Notes under the pieces: model-generated
Told to the model about the DNA's origin: nothing
Database searches by the model: none
What the model saw: the letters and a program-made list of their open reading frames with translations, nothing else
Program-made: the position numbers and the translations under genes
From: Paenibacillus_Z sp042653205
Lineage (GTDB): Bacteria > Bacillota > Bacilli > Paenibacillales > Paenibacillaceae
Direction of reading: 5' to 3'
DNA length: 64,000 bases
NCBI RefSeq assembly: GCF_042653205.1
Contig: NZ_JBHSHY010000004.1
Location: 147,160-211,159 of the forward strand
Shown here: positions 63,652 through 64,000 of the stretch, one piece after another
Numbering within the stretch: the stretch's first letter is position 1
Layout of the letters: every line of letters starts with the position of its first letter

Positions 63652-63832
63652 AGCGGACAGGAGATCCGCTATTTCGCGAATTTTAAGCGATTTTGGTTTT
63701 TCGCGGCCACAGGAGCCGTTATTGGCGTGAATGACTGCCGTACAGGCCGGTTTGAGGGCGAATAGCGGAACGTGTGGCCGTATAATTGGAAAAATGGCTC
63801 GAACGGACGAAATAGCGGAACGTGTGTCCGCT
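63652..63832. repeat. 180-bp four-box palindromic element, copy 4
   Basis: Box A AGCGGACAGGAGATCCGCTA (63652), box B GCGGCCACAGGAGCCGTTAT (63703), inverted box C ending CGTGTGGCCG (63780) and inverted box D ending CGTGTGTCCGCT (63832). Left and right ends pair over about 25 bp with five mismatches. A tandem repeat starts within 40 bp after box D. Confidence 0.82.
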
Positions 63833-63870
63833 CAGATGCTCGCCGGTGTCACGTGCCGCCAGCGGCCCAG

Positions 63871-64000
63871 CGCGCCCGCCGCTGCCGCGAAGCGCCGCGT
63901 CCAGGCGCCCCCGCAACGAGGCGCCGCGACCAGGCGCGCCCGCCGCTGCCGCGAAGCGCCGCGTCCAGGCGCCCCCGCAACGAGGCGCCGCGTCCAGGCG
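63871..64000. repeat. Tandem 64-bp repeat at the right edge
   Basis: CGCGCCCGCCGCTGCCGCGA and the following bases recur 64 bp later (63871, 63935). Within it a GCGCCGCG(T/A)CCAGGCG motif occurs four times. The array may continue past the window. Confidence 0.8.

Noticed and set aside
1..64000. tRNA, rRNA or known riboswitch
   Set aside because: I saw no cloverleaf with a TTCGANNC arm, no rRNA stretch, and no T-box or common riboswitch core; this was by eye only.

Overview
The window looks like chromosomal DNA of a high-GC, Paenibacillaceae-type Firmicute (Paenibacillus/Cohnella-like). Evidence: AGGAGG-type ribosome binding sites with ATG, GTG and TTG starts, surface proteins with S-layer homology (SLH) domains, bacillithiol genes (yojF/bshB2), an OhrR-like MarR regulator, a YesM/YesN-type two-component pair next to a carbohydrate ABC transporter, and catabolite-response (cre)-like sites before glycan-use genes. 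No rRNA, tRNA, IS element, phage structural gene or CRISPR array was seen.

Layout. 1-2.9 kb: left-edge promoter/operator, a decayed gene, then a pentapeptide-repeat protein with a DrrAB-type ABC exporter. 3.1-7.7 kb: two secreted alpha/beta hydrolases, thioredoxin reductase, thiol peroxidase and an OhrR-like regulator, with shared TTTG-N4-CAAA palindromes in the divergent promoters. 8-11.7 kb: GH19, GH16 and GH25 wall/glycan hydrolases, all without a visible signal peptide, then a tiny hydrophobic frame. 11.8-19 kb: TetR-DoxX-SDR, an ECF sigma/anti-sigma pair, a GDSL hydrolase, an ATP-grasp ligase and another SDR. 19.6-29.6 kb: three large secreted proteins (metallophosphoesterase, SLH protein, GH92 alpha-mannosidase). 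29.9-32.1 kb: two tandem yojF-bshB2 pairs. 32.2-39.9 kb: acyl-CoA dehydrogenase-like protein, then sensor kinase, AraC response regulator and sugar ABC transporter. 40-46.4 kb: MarR, a nucleotide-sugar epimerase/GT2/LAB_N operon, LysR, cupin, gamma-glutamyltransferase. 47.9-53 kb: alpha/beta hydrolase, AAC(3)-type acetyltransferase, MHYT-GGDEF-EAL protein and a small conserved protein. 54.3-59 kb: a frameshifted SLH-anchored GH27 gene. 59-61.5 kb: a lower-GC TetR/SDR island next to a truncated GH13 pseudogene. 61.5-64 kb: a YflT-like stress protein and an SDR.

The most unusual material is non-coding. A ~180-bp element made of four short boxes (two direct, two inverted) occurs four times (46708, 47118, 53231, 63652). 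Three copies are followed at once, always on the same side, by unrelated minisatellites (units of 42, 27 and ~64 bp); the fourth is followed by a single 42-bp unit. Around the elements the 3' ends of neighbouring genes (gamma-glutamyltransferase, alpha/beta hydrolase, AAC(3)) have been copied into intergenic DNA. I read this as a dispersed palindromic element tied to local DNA amplification.

The metabolic theme is use of external glycans. Mannan- and galactan-type side-chain enzymes are secreted or SLH-anchored, a CUT1-type ABC transporter with its own two-component system imports products, and cre-like sites suggest catabolite repression. A second theme is thiol/peroxide stress (bacillithiol, thioredoxin reductase, Tpx, OhrR-like regulator).
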